Positions 25,814 to 35,578 are shown, counted from the stretch's first letter. The stretch: DNA of 64,000 nt from an uncultured Ruminococcus sp. (GCA_902786345.1 CADACB010000005.1:502-64501), one strand, 5' to 3'. The notes: generated by a model from the sequence alone, not told the origin. A program made the numbers and translations.

Positions 25814-26629
25814 CTATCTTGTAAGCGGGGAAAAATATATATTGCATAATATCACTCCCGAAAATATTACAAGCGAAAATATCAGTGCAAACAGATCCAC
25901 TCCTGAAAAACGCAGTATCCTCATACGCGTTCTGCCCTTGCCTCCGTTATAGCACCGACATTCCATCGCCATTGCCAGATCATTCGCTCGTCTGAACGAC
26001 GAGACAAACAACGGTATCAATACAGGAATCAATGCCTTTACACGTTTGAACACGTTCCCGCTTTCCATATCCGCTCCTCTTGCCTTTTGTGCATTCATAA
26101 TTTTATCCGTTTCCTCAAGCAGAACAGGAATAAATCTCAGAGCTATCGTCATCATCATTGCAATCTCGTGCACCTTGATATGAAAAACCGTTAAAGGCTT
26201 TAAAAGACGCTCGATGGCATCGGTAAGATCAGAGGGTGATGTAGTAAAGGTGAGTACAGAGCTTATCATAACAAGCGTTGCTATTCTTACCGTAACAAAT
26301 ATCGCATTATTGATACCGCCCTGTGTGATTTTTATTATCCACCATTCCCACAGCACCTCGCCAGAGCCGTAAAAAATATTAAGTATACCTGTAAAAAGTA
26401 CAACAAACAATATTACCCTCATACTTTTAAGGTACATCTTAAAGCTTATTCTTGTTGACAGAACAACAAGAAGCGACGCCATAGTGATAAGCAACAGCGA
26501 CATATAATTTCCCGCAATAAAAATGAAAACTATATAGCTTATCAGAAGCAATATTTTTGAACGTGCGTCAAGGCGGTGAATGACCGAATGTCCCGGCATA
26601 AACTGTCCGAGAGTTATATCTCTTCCCAT
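25814..26629 (-). CDS. ecfT: Energy-coupling factor transporter transmembrane protein EcfT
   Basis: This 271-residue scaffold protein links the two ATPases to vitamin-binding S components. It has about five to six membrane helices. The cytosolic coupling segment carries the conserved motif ARGAD (at AQKARGADMES) and a second one at AMAMECRCY. The start MGRDITLGQFMPGHSVIHRLD is typical of the family. It follows ecfA2 by 16 bases. FolT at 15219 would be one of the S components that use it. Confidence 0.94.
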   Translation of the reverse strand: MGRDITLGQFMPGHSVIHRLDARSKILLLISYIVFIFIAGNYMSLLLITMASLLVVLSTRISFKMYLKSMRVILFVVLFTGILNIFYGSGEVLWEWWIIKITQGGINNAIFVTVRIATLVMISSVLTFTTSPSDLTDAIERLLKPLTVFHIKVHEIAMMMTIALRFIPVLLEETDKIMNAQKARGADMESGNVFKRVKALIPVLIPLFVSSFRRANDLAMAMECRCYNGGKGRTRMRILRFSGVDLFALIFSLVIFSGVILCNIYFSPLTR

Positions 26630-26645
26630 AGGTCCTCCCCCTTTC

Positions 26646-27494
26646 CTATACGCTTAAATTTACAATTTCGTTAAAAGCCTGCTCCACTGTAAGTATGTTT
26701 GTGTTAACAGGTATACCGCTTTCCCTGAGAAGCATCATAATCCTTGTTATCTGCGGAACTCTAAGTCCAAGTTCTTCAAGCTCTGAACCTCGTGAAAAAA
26801 CATTTTCCGCTGTATCAAGCATAACCTTTTCACCGTGACTCAGAACAAGTATGCGGTCAGCAATTCTGGCAATATCCTCCATACTGTGAGAAACCAACAA
26901 AACAGTGTTTTTCCTCACTGAATGATAAGAACTTATCTGTGACAGCAAAGCGTCTCTGCCAAGAGGATCAAGTCCTGCTGTAGGCTCATCAAGTATCAGA
27001 ACATCAGGATCCATCGCTATAACTCCGGCAATAGCAGCACGTCTTTTCTCGCCGCCGGAAAGATCAAATGGAGATTTTGTCAGCAGTTCATCTTTCAATC
27101 CAACAAAGCCTGCGGCTTCCCTGACTCTTTTGTCAATTTCTTCCTCTGACAAACCCATATTAACAGGTCCGAACGAAATATCTTTATAAACCGTTTCTTC
27201 AAAAAGCTGATACTCAGGATATTGAAATACCATTCCTACTTTAAAACGAACCTCTCTTATTTTTTTAGGCTCGTGCCAGATGTCCTTACCGTTAAGATAT
27301 ATCTTTCCGTATGTAGGCCTGAGCAGTCCGTTAAGAAGCTGAACAAGAGTGGATTTTCCCGAACCTGTATGTCCGATAATCCCTATAAATTCGCCTTTTT
27401 CTATTTCAAAGCTCAGATCCTTAAGTGCTGTTTTTTCAAACGCTGTACCTGCACCATAGACCAGCCTGATATTTTCTGCTTTCAATACAGCCAT
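26646..27494 (-). CDS. ecfA2: Energy-coupling factor transporter ATPase EcfA2
   Basis: This ABC ATPase of about 282 residues is one of two that power vitamin uptake by the shared ECF module. The ATG at 27494 (MAVLKAENIRLVYGAG) is preferred over a GTG five codons upstream. Walker A is GHTGSGKST, the Q-loop region is QYPEYQLFEETVYKDI, the signature is LSGGEKRR, and Walker B is VLILDEPTAGLDP. The EcfA2-type GAGTAFEKTALKDL insertion before Walker A is present. It follows ecfA1 on the same strand with a 33-base gap. Confidence 0.92.
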   Translation of the reverse strand: MAVLKAENIRLVYGAGTAFEKTALKDLSFEIEKGEFIGIIGHTGSGKSTLVQLLNGLLRPTYGKIYLNGKDIWHEPKKIREVRFKVGMVFQYPEYQLFEETVYKDISFGPVNMGLSEEEIDKRVREAAGFVGLKDELLTKSPFDLSGGEKRRAAIAGVIAMDPDVLILDEPTAGLDPLGRDALLSQISSYHSVRKNTVLLVSHSMEDIARIADRILVLSHGEKVMLDTAENVFSRGSELEELGLRVPQITRIMMLLRESGIPVNTNILTVEQAFNEIVNLSV

Positions 27495-27527
27495 AACCTT
27501 CAACTCCACCCGGATCTTACTAAACGA

Positions 27528-28385
27528 TCATTTTTTTAAAATTTTTTTCAGTGCCTCTGCACATTCCTCTTCATCAAGAACACAATCAGGAAGATCAAAT
27601 CCACAGCCCCTGAGCCTGTGATTAAGCTCTGTTGCCTGGGGAACATCAAGCCTGTGCCTTTTCAGCAGCTCATTTTGTGCAAAAACCTCTCTGGGAGTAC
27701 CGTCAAGAAGAAGCGTGCCTGAATCGACGATAACTACTCTGTCGGCAAGAACAGCCTCCTCCATATAATGGGTGATAAGAATGATAGTGATACCGCGTTC
27801 CTTGTTCAGTCTGAGAACCGTTGATATTACCTCATCACGGCCCTGAGGATCAAGCATTGCCGTGGGCTCATCAAGTACTATACACTCAGGCTCCATTGCA
27901 ATTATACCCGCAATTGCAACTCTCTGTTTCTGACCTCCTGAAAGCTTATCAGGAGAATGCTTTCTGTATTCATACATATCAACAGCCTTAAGTGCATTAT
28001 CAACTCTTGTGCGTATTTCATCCGGAGGCACTCCAAGATTTTCACATCCGAATGCAACATCCTCCTCTACTATTCCGGCAACTATCTGATTGTCGGGGTT
28101 CTGAAGCACAAGTCCAACAGTCTTTCTTATATCAAACAGATGATCATCATCCTTTGTATTCATACCACTGACAAATACATCGCCTGTTGTCGGTATAAAT
28201 ATCGAATTAAAGTGTTTTGCAAGAGTTGATTTTCCCGAACCATTATGACCTACAACAGCAACAAACTCTCCCTTGTTTATTTTAAGATTTATTCCTCTCA
28301 ATGCATATGAATTATCGGAAGCATCTGTCCCCTCACCAATATCATACCGGAAATATACATTTCTTACTTCTATAAATTCTTCCAC
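27528..28385 (-). CDS. ecfA1: Energy-coupling factor transporter ATPase EcfA1
   Basis: This is the second ABC ATPase of the ECF module. A GTG start at 28385 (VEEFIEVRNVYFRYD) is preferred because AGGGGG lies eight bases before it. The longer frame runs back into the methyltransferase gene. Walker A is GHNGSGKST, the Q-loop is QNPDNQIVAGIVEEDVAFG, the signature is LSGGQKQR, and Walker B is CIVLDEPTAMLDP. The length of 286 residues is normal. It is the first ECF gene and lies 41 bases downstream of the methyltransferase gene. Confidence 0.92.
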   Translation of the reverse strand: MEEFIEVRNVYFRYDIGEGTDASDNSYALRGINLKINKGEFVAVVGHNGSGKSTLAKHFNSIFIPTTGDVFVSGMNTKDDDHLFDIRKTVGLVLQNPDNQIVAGIVEEDVAFGCENLGVPPDEIRTRVDNALKAVDMYEYRKHSPDKLSGGQKQRVAIAGIIAMEPECIVLDEPTAMLDPQGRDEVISTVLRLNKERGITIILITHYMEEAVLADRVVIVDSGTLLLDGTPREVFAQNELLKRHRLDVPQATELNHRLRGCGFDLPDCVLDEEECAEALKKILKK

Positions 28386-28426
28386 ACAACGTTCCCCCTG
28401 CTGTCCTATAAAATAAGCAAAGCCTT

Positions 28427-29287
28427 TTATGACTGCCACACAGCAGTGCTGCCGCAAGGCAATGTCAGACCGCTATCGGTAACGTGCAGTCCTATCTCTG
28501 AACTTGAAACATTTCCTCCGAAACGCTTTTTAAGCATAACACCTAAAAGATATTCCATAACAGACGGCGACAAACCTGTAGTATATGAATTAAGTATGAA
28601 AAACAGAGCATTATCTGAAAGTATAGGAACACACAGCTCTACAAGTGAAAAAAGCTGTTCTTCAAGCTTCCATACCTCGCCTCCGGGTCCTCTGCCATAT
28701 GACGGAGGGTCCATAATAATTCCATCATATTTATTGCCCCTTCGCTGTTCACGCTGCACAAATTTTACACAATCATCTACAAGCCAGCGTACAGACTTAT
28801 CTGAAAGGCCGCTAAGAACAGCGTTTTCCTTTGCCCACTGTACCATACCCTTAGAAGCGTCAACGTGACACACAGATGCGCCTGCATTCAGGCAGGCAAG
28901 CGTTGCCGCTCCTGTATATGCAAACATATTCAGTACCTTTACAGGACGGTTTGCACTTTTTATCTTCTCAGATGCAAAATCCCAGTTGACTGCCTGCTCA
29001 GGAAACACTCCTGTATGCTTAAATCCCATAGGCTTGATGCCAAAGGTAAGGTCATTATATGTAATTTTCCACTGTGAAGGAAGCGTTTTATAATACTGCC
29101 ATGCACCGCCTCCGCTTGATGAACGGTTATAACGGGCATGTGCCCGCTTCCACAGCGGATTTTTCTTAGGTGTACTCCAGATTATCTGAGGATCGGGACG
29201 AATAAGCACAAAATCTCCCCACCGCTCAAGACGTTCTCCGTCTGAGCAGTCTATAAGCTCATAATCCTTCCACTGTGCCTCACGCAT
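28427..29287 (-). CDS. Class I SAM-dependent rRNA methyltransferase (RlmI-like)
   Basis: The 286-residue protein has a Rossmann methyltransferase fold. The SAM-binding strand is VLNMFAYTGAATLACLNAGA, the acidic end is CHVDASKGMVQWAKEN, and the catalytic region is IIMDPPSYGRGPGGE. The DPPSYG motif and the GAWQYYKTLP-type N-terminal part resemble the RlmI/RlmK group that methylates 23S rRNA cytosine or guanine. It lacks the N-terminal PUA domain of full RlmI, so the RNA site it modifies cannot be assigned. It begins the transcript that continues into ecfA1. Confidence 0.82.
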   Translation of the reverse strand: MREAQWKDYELIDCSDGERLERWGDFVLIRPDPQIIWSTPKKNPLWKRAHARYNRSSSGGGAWQYYKTLPSQWKITYNDLTFGIKPMGFKHTGVFPEQAVNWDFASEKIKSANRPVKVLNMFAYTGAATLACLNAGASVCHVDASKGMVQWAKENAVLSGLSDKSVRWLVDDCVKFVQREQRRGNKYDGIIMDPPSYGRGPGGEVWKLEEQLFSLVELCVPILSDNALFFILNSYTTGLSPSVMEYLLGVMLKKRFGGNVSSSEIGLHVTDSGLTLPCGSTAVWQS

Positions 29288-29383
29288 TTTCCGTTCCTCC
29301 GTTTTTTCTTGAAATACATTGTGCAGAGCAGCTCATTTCCGCTCTGCACAAGAGAATATTTTTTTATTTTTCAGCAGCAACAA

Positions 29384-31051
29384 TCACTTCTTAACCTCAA
29401 GAACAGCGCCTCTGTTTCCTGAGGTTACAAGCGAAGCATATCTTGCAAGATAGCCTGTTGTTATCTTAGGCTCTCTGGGCTTCCACTGTGCACGCCTTTC
29501 AGCAAGCTCTTCATCACTGAGTCTTACGTTTATAGTATTTGCATTTATATCAATATCAATTATATCTCCGTCTTTAACAAGCGCAATAGGACCGCCTACT
29601 GCTGCCTCAGGCGATACGTGACCGATAGAGGCACCTCTTGTTGCACCTGAGAATCGTCCGTCTGTTATAAGTGCAACAGTTCCGCCCTGTCCTCTGCCCA
29701 TAATAGCAGATGTCGGATTAAGCATCTCTCTCATACCCGGGCCGCCCTTAGGACCTTCATAGCGTATAACAACAACATCGCCGTCATTTATGCTGCCGCT
29801 GTTTATAGCGTCCATTGCATCCTCTTCGCAGTCAAATACCCTTGCAGGTCCTGAATGCTTGAGCATTTCAGGAGCAACAGCAGAACGCTTTACAACACAG
29901 GAATCAGGGGCAAGATTTCCTCTGAGAACTGCTATACCGCCTGTTGTGCTGTATGGATTGTCAACGGTTCTGATAACATCAGGGTTCTTGTTTACACAGC
30001 CTGCAATGTTCTCGGCAATAGTTTTGCCTGTAACCGTAATGAGGTCGGTTTTGAGAAGTCCGAGCTTATTTATCTCGTTCATAACAGCATAGATACCGCC
30101 TGCTTCATTCAGGTCTTCCATATATGTTCTGCCTGCCGGAGCAAGGTGGCACAGATTTGGTGTATGTGAACTTATTTCGTTTGCAATATCAAGGTTAAGA
30201 TCTATACCACACTCATGTGCAATTGCAGGAAGATGAAGCATACTGTTTGTGCTGCATCCAAGTGCCATATCCATTGTGAGCGCATTGCGGAAAGCATCCT
30301 CTGTCATAATATCACGAGGTCTGATATTCTTTTCAAGCAGTTCCATTATTTTCATACCTGCGTGCTTTGCAAGCTGTATCCTGTCTGAATATACTGCCGG
30401 AATAGTGCCGTTGCCCTTAAGTGCCATACCAAGAACCTCTGTAAGACAGTTCATAGAGTTTGCAGTATACATTCCCGAACATGAGCCGCAGGTAGGACAT
30501 GCCCTATTCTCATACTCACTAAGTTCCTCGGCAGTTATCTTGCCTGAGTTATAAGAACCAACTGCCTCAAACATACTTGAAAGGCTTGTTTTACAACCTC
30601 CCACTCTGCCTGCAAGCATAGGTCCGCCGCTTACAAATATTGTCGGAATATTCAGCCTGGCCGCAGCCATAAGCAGCCCCGGAACGTTTTTATCACAGTT
30701 GGGGATCATTACAAGTGCGTCAAATGCATGAGCGATCGCCATGGCTTCAGTAGAATCAGCAATAAGATCACGTGTAACAAGAGAATACTTCATTCCCTGA
30801 TGTCCCATTGCAATACCGTCACATACAGCTATAGCAGGAAAAACTACAGGATTTCCGCCTGCAAGTGCAACACCTGTCTTTACCGCATTAGTTATCTTAT
30901 CAATATTCATATGGCCGGGAACTATTTCATTATAGGAGCTTACTATACCGATCATAGGTTTTGCTATTTCTTCATCCGTCATACCCAGTGCGTGAAGAAG
31001 AGAGCGCTGAGGAGCACTTTTCACTCCTACACTTATTGCATCACTGTTCAT
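29384..31051 (-). CDS. ilvD: Dihydroxy-acid dehydratase
   Basis: This 555-residue iron-sulfur enzyme dehydrates 2,3-dihydroxy-isovalerate and -methylvalerate to the keto acids that become valine, leucine and isoleucine. Family marks are [17 protein letters not shown], the cluster cysteines in [10 protein letters not shown] and [17 protein letters not shown], and the C-terminal [21 protein letters not shown]. The length is normal. No other ilv or leu gene is beside it. The leader has a strong promoter (31140-31168) and a short perfect hairpin, but no T-box was recognised. Confidence 0.96.
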   Translation of the reverse strand: MNSDAISVGVKSAPQRSLLHALGMTDEEIAKPMIGIVSSYNEIVPGHMNIDKITNAVKTGVALAGGNPVVFPAIAVCDGIAMGHQGMKYSLVTRDLIADSTEAMAIAHAFDALVMIPNCDKNVPGLLMAAARLNIPTIFVSGGPMLAGRVGGCKTSLSSMFEAVGSYNSGKITAEELSEYENRACPTCGSCSGMYTANSMNCLTEVLGMALKGNGTIPAVYSDRIQLAKHAGMKIMELLEKNIRPRDIMTEDAFRNALTMDMALGCSTNSMLHLPAIAHECGIDLNLDIANEISSHTPNLCHLAPAGRTYMEDLNEAGGIYAVMNEINKLGLLKTDLITVTGKTIAENIAGCVNKNPDVIRTVDNPYSTTGGIAVLRGNLAPDSCVVKRSAVAPEMLKHSGPARVFDCEEDAMDAINSGSINDGDVVVIRYEGPKGGPGMREMLNPTSAIMGRGQGGTVALITDGRFSGATRGASIGHVSPEAAVGGPIALVKDGDIIDIDINANTINVRLSDEELAERRAQWKPREPKITTGYLARYASLVTSGNRGAVLEVKK

Positions 31052-31084
31052 AATTATAACCTGCCTTTTTATTCTGCACTCTTT

Positions 31085-31109
31085 GCTGAATCTTTCAAGC
31101 AGATTCAGC
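31085..31109 (-). promoter_or_regulatory. Leader hairpin before ilvD
   Basis: GCTGAATC and GATTCAGC form a perfect eight-base stem with a nine-base loop in the ilvD leader. There is no U-run, so it is more likely an mRNA-stability or translation element than a terminator. Confidence 0.5.
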
Positions 31110-31139
31110 GAGGTGCGTTATTTATACTTTGACATATAT

Positions 31140-31168
31140 ATTATAAGTTTTCGAGGTTATAATGTCAA
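31140..31168 (-). promoter_or_regulatory. Promoter of ilvD
   Basis: On the minus strand TTGACA, 17 bases and TATAAT, both consensus, lie about 90 bases before the ilvD start. Confidence 0.85.
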
Positions 31169-31343
31169 TCATTTAATTTGCAAAATATATGAACGAAAAA
31201 CAAATACATCTTACACGCATTGATTTCCCCTGCATATACCATTATCCTGAATTTAGCAGAAATGCTTCCCTCAACTTCCTTTTACGAGTAATGTTTGTGT
31301 AAAATAATTATGGAAATGATTATGGAAATTTTTCCGTATGTAA

Positions 31344-31515
31344 CCGGACGTTTACACAGAAATCCTTCCTAAAATGCGACGCAAGGCGTGTGTGTAAGGG
31401 TAACCCGCAATCGGCGTATGTTTAGTTTGGATAATCCGAGCGTAACGCAGTAAAGCGAAAACGCAAATTGTCTCGTGTAATCACGCACCGCGAACGCGGG
31501 AGCAAAAGCACTCCG
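31344..31515 (-). repeat. Dispersed repeat element, copy D (reverse orientation)
   Basis: Read on the minus strand it contains GGTGCGTGATTACACGAGAC, AATTTGCGTTTTCGC, TTACGCTCGGATTATCCAAA, ACATACGCCGATTGCGGG, and an end GGAAGGATTTCTGTGTAAAC that closely matches copy C. The 31170-31343 stretch is AT-rich with no gene. Confidence 0.75.
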
Positions 31516-31532
31516 TTCGAGTAATTTTTCAT

Positions 31533-31561
31533 TTGACGGAAGGTATAATATAAGCTATAAT
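31533..31561 (+). promoter_or_regulatory. Promoter of the ftsEX operon
   Basis: TTGACG, 17 bases and TATAAT lie just after repeat copy D and 150 bases before ftsE. Confidence 0.8.
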
Positions 31562-31569
31562 TGATATGT

Positions 31570-31700
31570 ATAATTAATGTCGATTCCGCTGATGATCAGC
31601 GGAGGTAAGTTGTAAGCTTTGTCAGTTGTCCGCTTTGAGATATATTACAGCTATGCAGACAGAGCTTTAAATAAACGATGCACAAAAATGCATCCTGCGA
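31570..31700 (+). promoter_or_regulatory. Structured leader of the ftsE transcript
   Basis: Three stems follow the promoter. CCGCTGA-TGA-TCAGCGG is at 31586-31602. AAGCTTTGTC pairs with GACAGAGCTT at 31614-31667. GATGCA pairs with TGCATC at 31677-31694. The last ends just before the AAAGGTG ribosome binding site. No known riboswitch is recognised. Confidence 0.5.
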
Positions 31701-31713
31701 AAGGTGATATAAA

Positions 31714-32460
31714 ATGATACATCTTGAAAATGTTTCAAAGGTGTACCCGAACGGAACAGAAGCCCTAAAAAATATCAGCCTTGATATAAAGCAAGGCGAA
31801 TTCGTTTTTATTGTAGGTCCTTCGGGTGCAGGAAAAAGCACATTTCTCAAGCTTCTTATCAGAGAGGAAAAAGCAACATTCGGAAAAATCATAGTAAACG
31901 GACGGGATCTTATGAAAATCAGAAAGCGTAAGATACCTTATCTCAGAAGAACTATGGGAATTGTATTTCAGGATTTCAGACTTATTGACAAAATGAATAT
32001 ATATGATAATGTTGCCTTTGCAATGAGAGCGATCGGAACTCCCGAAAAGGCTGTAAAAAAACGTGTTAAATATGTTCTTAAGCTTGTTGGACTTAACGGC
32101 ACTGAAAAGCGCAGACCCAACGAGATCTCCGGCGGCGAACAGCAGCGCGTCAGCCTTGCAAGAGCTCTTGTCAACAATCCTGAAATACTTATTGCTGACG
32201 AACCAACAGGTAATATAGATCCGGAGCGTTCGTTTGAAATAATGAAAATGCTTGTTGAGATAAATAAAAGAGGCACTACCGTAATTATCGTCACTCATGA
32301 ACACGATCTTGTAAAAAAATTCGGAGGACGAATAATAAGGATTGCAGACGGAGAAATAACTCACGATGAATTTATTCACACAAAATATCAGCCCGACAAA
32401 CTGTCAGACTCTCCCGAAAATACAGAAACAGATAACAGTGAGGAGGCTGAAAACATATGA
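31714..32460 (+). CDS. ftsE: Cell division ATP-binding protein FtsE
   Basis: This 248-residue ABC ATPase pairs with FtsX to activate a peptidoglycan hydrolase at the division site. Walker A GPSGAGKST is at 35-43, the signature is ISGGEQQRVSLARAL, and Walker B is ILIADEPTGNIDP. FtsE is normally about 220-230 residues; here a C-terminal tail of about 20 residues (PDKLSDSPENTETDN...) is acidic and probably disordered. The stop overlaps the ftsX start by four bases. A coiled-coil M23 hydrolase follows ftsX, matching the FtsEX-PcsB arrangement of streptococci. Confidence 0.95.
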   Translation: MIHLENVSKVYPNGTEALKNISLDIKQGEFVFIVGPSGAGKSTFLKLLIREEKATFGKIIVNGRDLMKIRKRKIPYLRRTMGIVFQDFRLIDKMNIYDNVAFAMRAIGTPEKAVKKRVKYVLKLVGLNGTEKRRPNEISGGEQQRVSLARALVNNPEILIADEPTGNIDPERSFEIMKMLVEINKRGTTVIIVTHEHDLVKKFGGRIIRIADGEITHDEFIHTKYQPDKLSDSPENTETDNSEEAENI

Positions 32461-33371
32461 AGCTGTCAAGCATAGGATACCTGTTTAAAGAAGGCTTTAA
32501 GAATATATGGAATAACCGAATGATGTCGCTTGCATCGGTTGTTGTATTGGTTTCCTGTCTTATAATCACGGGAGCTGCCGCACTTATATCCGTGAATATG
32601 AGCACGCTTATCTCTAAAGTCGGTGATGACAATCAGATAACCGTATTTTTAGAAAAGGAATTATCAGATCTTGATTCCGTCAGACTCGGCAGCGAGATCG
32701 GAAAAATAAAGAACGTTGAAAGCTACCGATTCAACTCACGCAGTGACGTGCTCAAGGAATATCGGAAGTCACTTGGTGATGATATATATGAGAGTATGCA
32801 GGGTGACGGAAATCCCTTTGGAAATGAATATAAAGTTCGTCTTAAAGATCTTTCAAAATATAATGATACAGTAACACAGATCCAAAAAATAGAAGGCATT
32901 GAAAAGGTAAGCGACAGAAGCGACGTTGCCGGAAAGCTTACAAAGCTGAATTATTTTGTTACAATTGTCGGTTCGTGGGTAGTGCTTATACTGGCAGTGG
33001 TAACGCTGTTTATTATTTCAAACACGATCAAAATGACTATGTATTCCAGGCGGTTTGAGATAAGCATAATGAAATCCGTTGGCGCTACAAATTCCTTTGT
33101 CAGAATACCGTTTATAATTGAAGCAATGATAATAGGGCTGCTTTCAGGGTTGCTCGCTTCGGCTGCACTTCTCGGAATGTATAATCCGGTAAGAAATGCA
33201 GCTTCCGGTATAATAGGTATGATTGCAGACTCAACCTTGACATTTGACCAGATATGGCTGCCGGCTCTTACTGTTATGTCAGTAATAGGTATAATGATAG
33301 GTCTTATAGGCAGTATTATTTCAATATCGCGTTATCTCAACAAGGAGGGAGGCTCTATCATTGGCAAATAA
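32457..33371 (+). CDS. ftsX: Cell division protein FtsX (permease-like)
   Basis: The 304-residue membrane protein has an N-terminal cytosolic helix and TM1 (MMSLASVVVLVSCLIITGAA). A large outer loop follows, with NQITVFLEKELSDLD and RFNSRSDVLKEYRKSLGDD, the region that contacts the hydrolase. Three C-terminal helices include the MTMYSRRFEISIMKSVGAT turn of the FtsX/MacB fold. The length is normal. The reading frame overlaps ftsE by four bases and the following hydrolase by 11, so the three proteins are translationally coupled. Confidence 0.94.
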   Translation: MKLSSIGYLFKEGFKNIWNNRMMSLASVVVLVSCLIITGAAALISVNMSTLISKVGDDNQITVFLEKELSDLDSVRLGSEIGKIKNVESYRFNSRSDVLKEYRKSLGDDIYESMQGDGNPFGNEYKVRLKDLSKYNDTVTQIQKIEGIEKVSDRSDVAGKLTKLNYFVTIVGSWVVLILAVVTLFIISNTIKMTMYSRRFEISIMKSVGATNSFVRIPFIIEAMIIGLLSGLLASAALLGMYNPVRNAASGIIGMIADSTLTFDQIWLPALTVMSVIGIMIGLIGSIISISRYLNKEGGSIIGK

Positions 33372-34593
33372 AAAAATAAAATTGTTTTCTGTTTTGTTAT
33401 CAATAGCAGCAGTGCTTGCATTATGTTCATCAAGCAGCTCTGCCGAATTTGATGAAGAGGAAAATTCAATACAGCGTTCACAGCTTCAACAGGAAAATTC
33501 TGAGCTTCAGGAAAAACGTAAACAGACGAACAGTCAAATAAAAGAAAAACAAAAATACAGCAAGGAGCTTCAACAGAAGATTTCCGAGCTAAGCAAAAAA
33601 ATCAAAGAAAGCAACGAAAGCATTAAGAACCTTAACTCGGAAATCAATAAAAAACAAAGCAAAATAGACAGTATGCTGCTGCAAATCGACGACATACTGG
33701 AGCTTCTTCGCAAAAGACTCAGAACTGTCCATATGGCAGGAGATACTTCATCGCTCGAGATCATTCTTGGAGCCAAAAGCTTTTCGGATTTCATAGACAA
33801 ATCCGAAATGATGAAAAGTATGTCAGAATATGACAAAAGCCTTATTGACTCCATAAAAGGAGAAATGAGCATTATATCAAAGGAACAAAAGGAACTTAAG
33901 ACAAAAAAGAAGGCTGTTGAGAATGAAAAAAACAGTCTTGAACAAGACAAGAAAGAAATAAACAGGCTTTCGGAAGAAAATACTAAGATAATTGAGGAGT
34001 TGAAAAAAACAAGCGAAGAGCTTGACTCAGAACTCAAAAACAATGAAGCAATGCAAAAGGAGCTTGAGGCCGCACTTGAAGCATACAACAAAGAAAAAGC
34101 CGCTCAAGCAAGGCGTGAACGGCTGAAACAGCAAAGCGGCGGTTCTGAGATAGTTGTACCTCAGAGCGGAGACGAATACGTATGGCCGTGTCCCGGTTAT
34201 ACCTACCTCACATCAACATTTGACGAATGGAGAGGTGTAAACAATCACGGAGCACTTGACATAGCCGAAGGCGGAATATACGGTGCCAAAGTAGTGGCAT
34301 GCTATGACGGAGTTGTCTTTTCAACAAACGATACTTGCCCACACGACTATGGAAAGGATTCCAGCTGCGGATGCGGCGGAGGCTATGGCAACTATGTTAT
34401 GATAGATCATGGAAACGGAAAAATCTCAATTTACGGTCATCTTTCCGGAGTAACCGTTTCTGCCGGTCAGAACGTAAAAGCAGGACAGCTGATAGGTTAT
34501 GTGGGATCAACAGGATATTCAACCGGACCGCATCTCCATTTTGAAATGAAATACAATGGTGTCAGATATGATCCGCTGACTGAATATAACTAA
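33361..34593 (+). CDS. FtsEX-linked murein hydrolase, coiled coil plus M23 (LytM) domain
   Basis: The 410-residue exported protein starts at a TTG (33361), with AAGGAGGGAGG shortly before it, and overlaps ftsX. A signal peptide at about 1-28 is followed by a long Lys/Glu coiled coil (about 35-255) and an M23 domain. The first zinc motif is NHGALD (H296, D300) and the second is HLHFE (H391, H393), so the active site appears complete. A cysteine-rich insertion, CPHDYGKDSSCGCGGGYG, sits between the motifs near residues 326-344. This layout is that of PcsB/EnvC-type activators or hydrolases whose coiled coil docks on FtsX. It probably cuts septal peptidoglycan. Confidence 0.9.
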   Translation: MANKKIKLFSVLLSIAAVLALCSSSSSAEFDEEENSIQRSQLQQENSELQEKRKQTNSQIKEKQKYSKELQQKISELSKKIKESNESIKNLNSEINKKQSKIDSMLLQIDDILELLRKRLRTVHMAGDTSSLEIILGAKSFSDFIDKSEMMKSMSEYDKSLIDSIKGEMSIISKEQKELKTKKKAVENEKNSLEQDKKEINRLSEENTKIIEELKKTSEELDSELKNNEAMQKELEAALEAYNKEKAAQARRERLKQQSGGSEIVVPQSGDEYVWPCPGYTYLTSTFDEWRGVNNHGALDIAEGGIYGAKVVACYDGVVFSTNDTCPHDYGKDSSCGCGGGYGNYVMIDHGNGKISIYGHLSGVTVSAGQNVKAGQLIGYVGSTGYSTGPHLHFEMKYNGVRYDPLTEYN

Positions 34594-34599
34594 AACAAA

Positions 34600-34643
34600 A
34601 ATCAGACGCATCCCTGAAAATGAGATTCGTCTGATTTTTTTAT
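34600..34643. terminator. Bidirectional terminator between the ftsEX operon and the DUF368 gene
   Basis: AAAATCAGACG pairs with CGTCTGATTTT around a loop and is flanked by A and T runs on both sides. The convergent genes end on either side of it. Confidence 0.85.
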
Positions 34644-35578
34644 TATGAGATTTTCTTTGTTTTATTGTCATTATTTTTATTTTCCAGTTTTGCCTTAATC
34701 TTTTCACTTCCGAATGCAAGTGCAATAAGCAAACCGACCGCAAACACAACTGCCGATATTGCAATATTGAGAGGATCAAACGAAAAACTATCCGGGCGCC
34801 GAGATTGGAACTTCATATAAATAACAAGCGGTGAACCGAGCATAAGTCCGATTATTGCAAAAAACGTTTGTTGAGGCAGCTTTTTAATGCATATATCAAT
34901 AAGCTTTGCACCGAAAACAATTCCCAGTATCACACCTATTCCCACCGGAAGAAGAAGCATGCAGCTGTTTATGAAATTATGTAAAATATCTGATATTGCA
35001 CCCAGAACCGTTGCATACAGTCCCAGTATCATAAGAATCATAGAACCGCTTACTCCGGGAATTATCATACACATTGCTGCAAAAGCCGAGCCAAAAAGAA
35101 GATAAAACCAATTGAATACATCAAGCGTTATTTCAATTGAAGCCGTATCCTTTCCCTCTGTGTTTATAAATGCAAGTGCTGTCATTGCTCCCAGAAAGAC
35201 AACAAGCGGAATCAATGAAGCCGGACGAAAACTTGTTTCCAACGACTTTCTGAACACCAGCGGAAGGCTGCCGAGTATAAGTCCTATAAAGAAAAAACAC
35301 AGCGGCATAGGACACACTTCTATCAGATATTTGATAAGCTTGGAAAAAGCGAACACACCTATAACCGCTCCGATAAGGACAGGAACAAGGAATTTCAGAC
35401 TCTCTTTAAAATGCCTTCTTATACCCGTAAATGAGTCGATAAGCTTATCATAGATATTGAGCATAACTGCCATAGTTCCCCCGCTCACTCCGGGAATAAT
35501 GTTTGCAACACCTATAATACAGCCGTAAATAATGTTAACGATAAAGCTTGTATATTTTTTTAATATACTCATATACAT
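34643..35578 (-). CDS. DUF368 membrane protein, probable polyprenyl-phosphate translocase
   Basis: The 311-residue protein has about eight to nine membrane helices and the family repeats ANIIPGVSGGTMAVML near the N-terminus and MCMIIPGVSGSMILMIL near the middle. These are inverted halves of the DUF368 fold. Members of this family have been shown to return undecaprenyl phosphate, the wall-precursor carrier, across the membrane (PopT). A charged C-terminal tail rich in Lys and Asn ends the protein. It follows the small DUF6472 gene by nine bases. Confidence 0.9.
   Translation of the reverse strand: MYMSILKKYTSFIVNIIYGCIIGVANIIPGVSGGTMAVMLNIYDKLIDSFTGIRRHFKESLKFLVPVLIGAVIGVFAFSKLIKYLIEVCPMPLCFFFIGLILGSLPLVFRKSLETSFRPASLIPLVVFLGAMTALAFINTEGKDTASIEITLDVFNWFYLLFGSAFAAMCMIIPGVSGSMILMILGLYATVLGAISDILHNFINSCMLLLPVGIGVILGIVFGAKLIDICIKKLPQQTFFAIIGLMLGSPLVIYMKFQSRRPDSFSFDPLNIAISAVVFAVGLLIALAFGSEKIKAKLENKNNDNKTKKIS

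Noticed and set aside
31052-31170. T-box leader for ilvD
   Set aside because: No specifier loop or TGGNACCGCG box was found; only a short hairpin is present.
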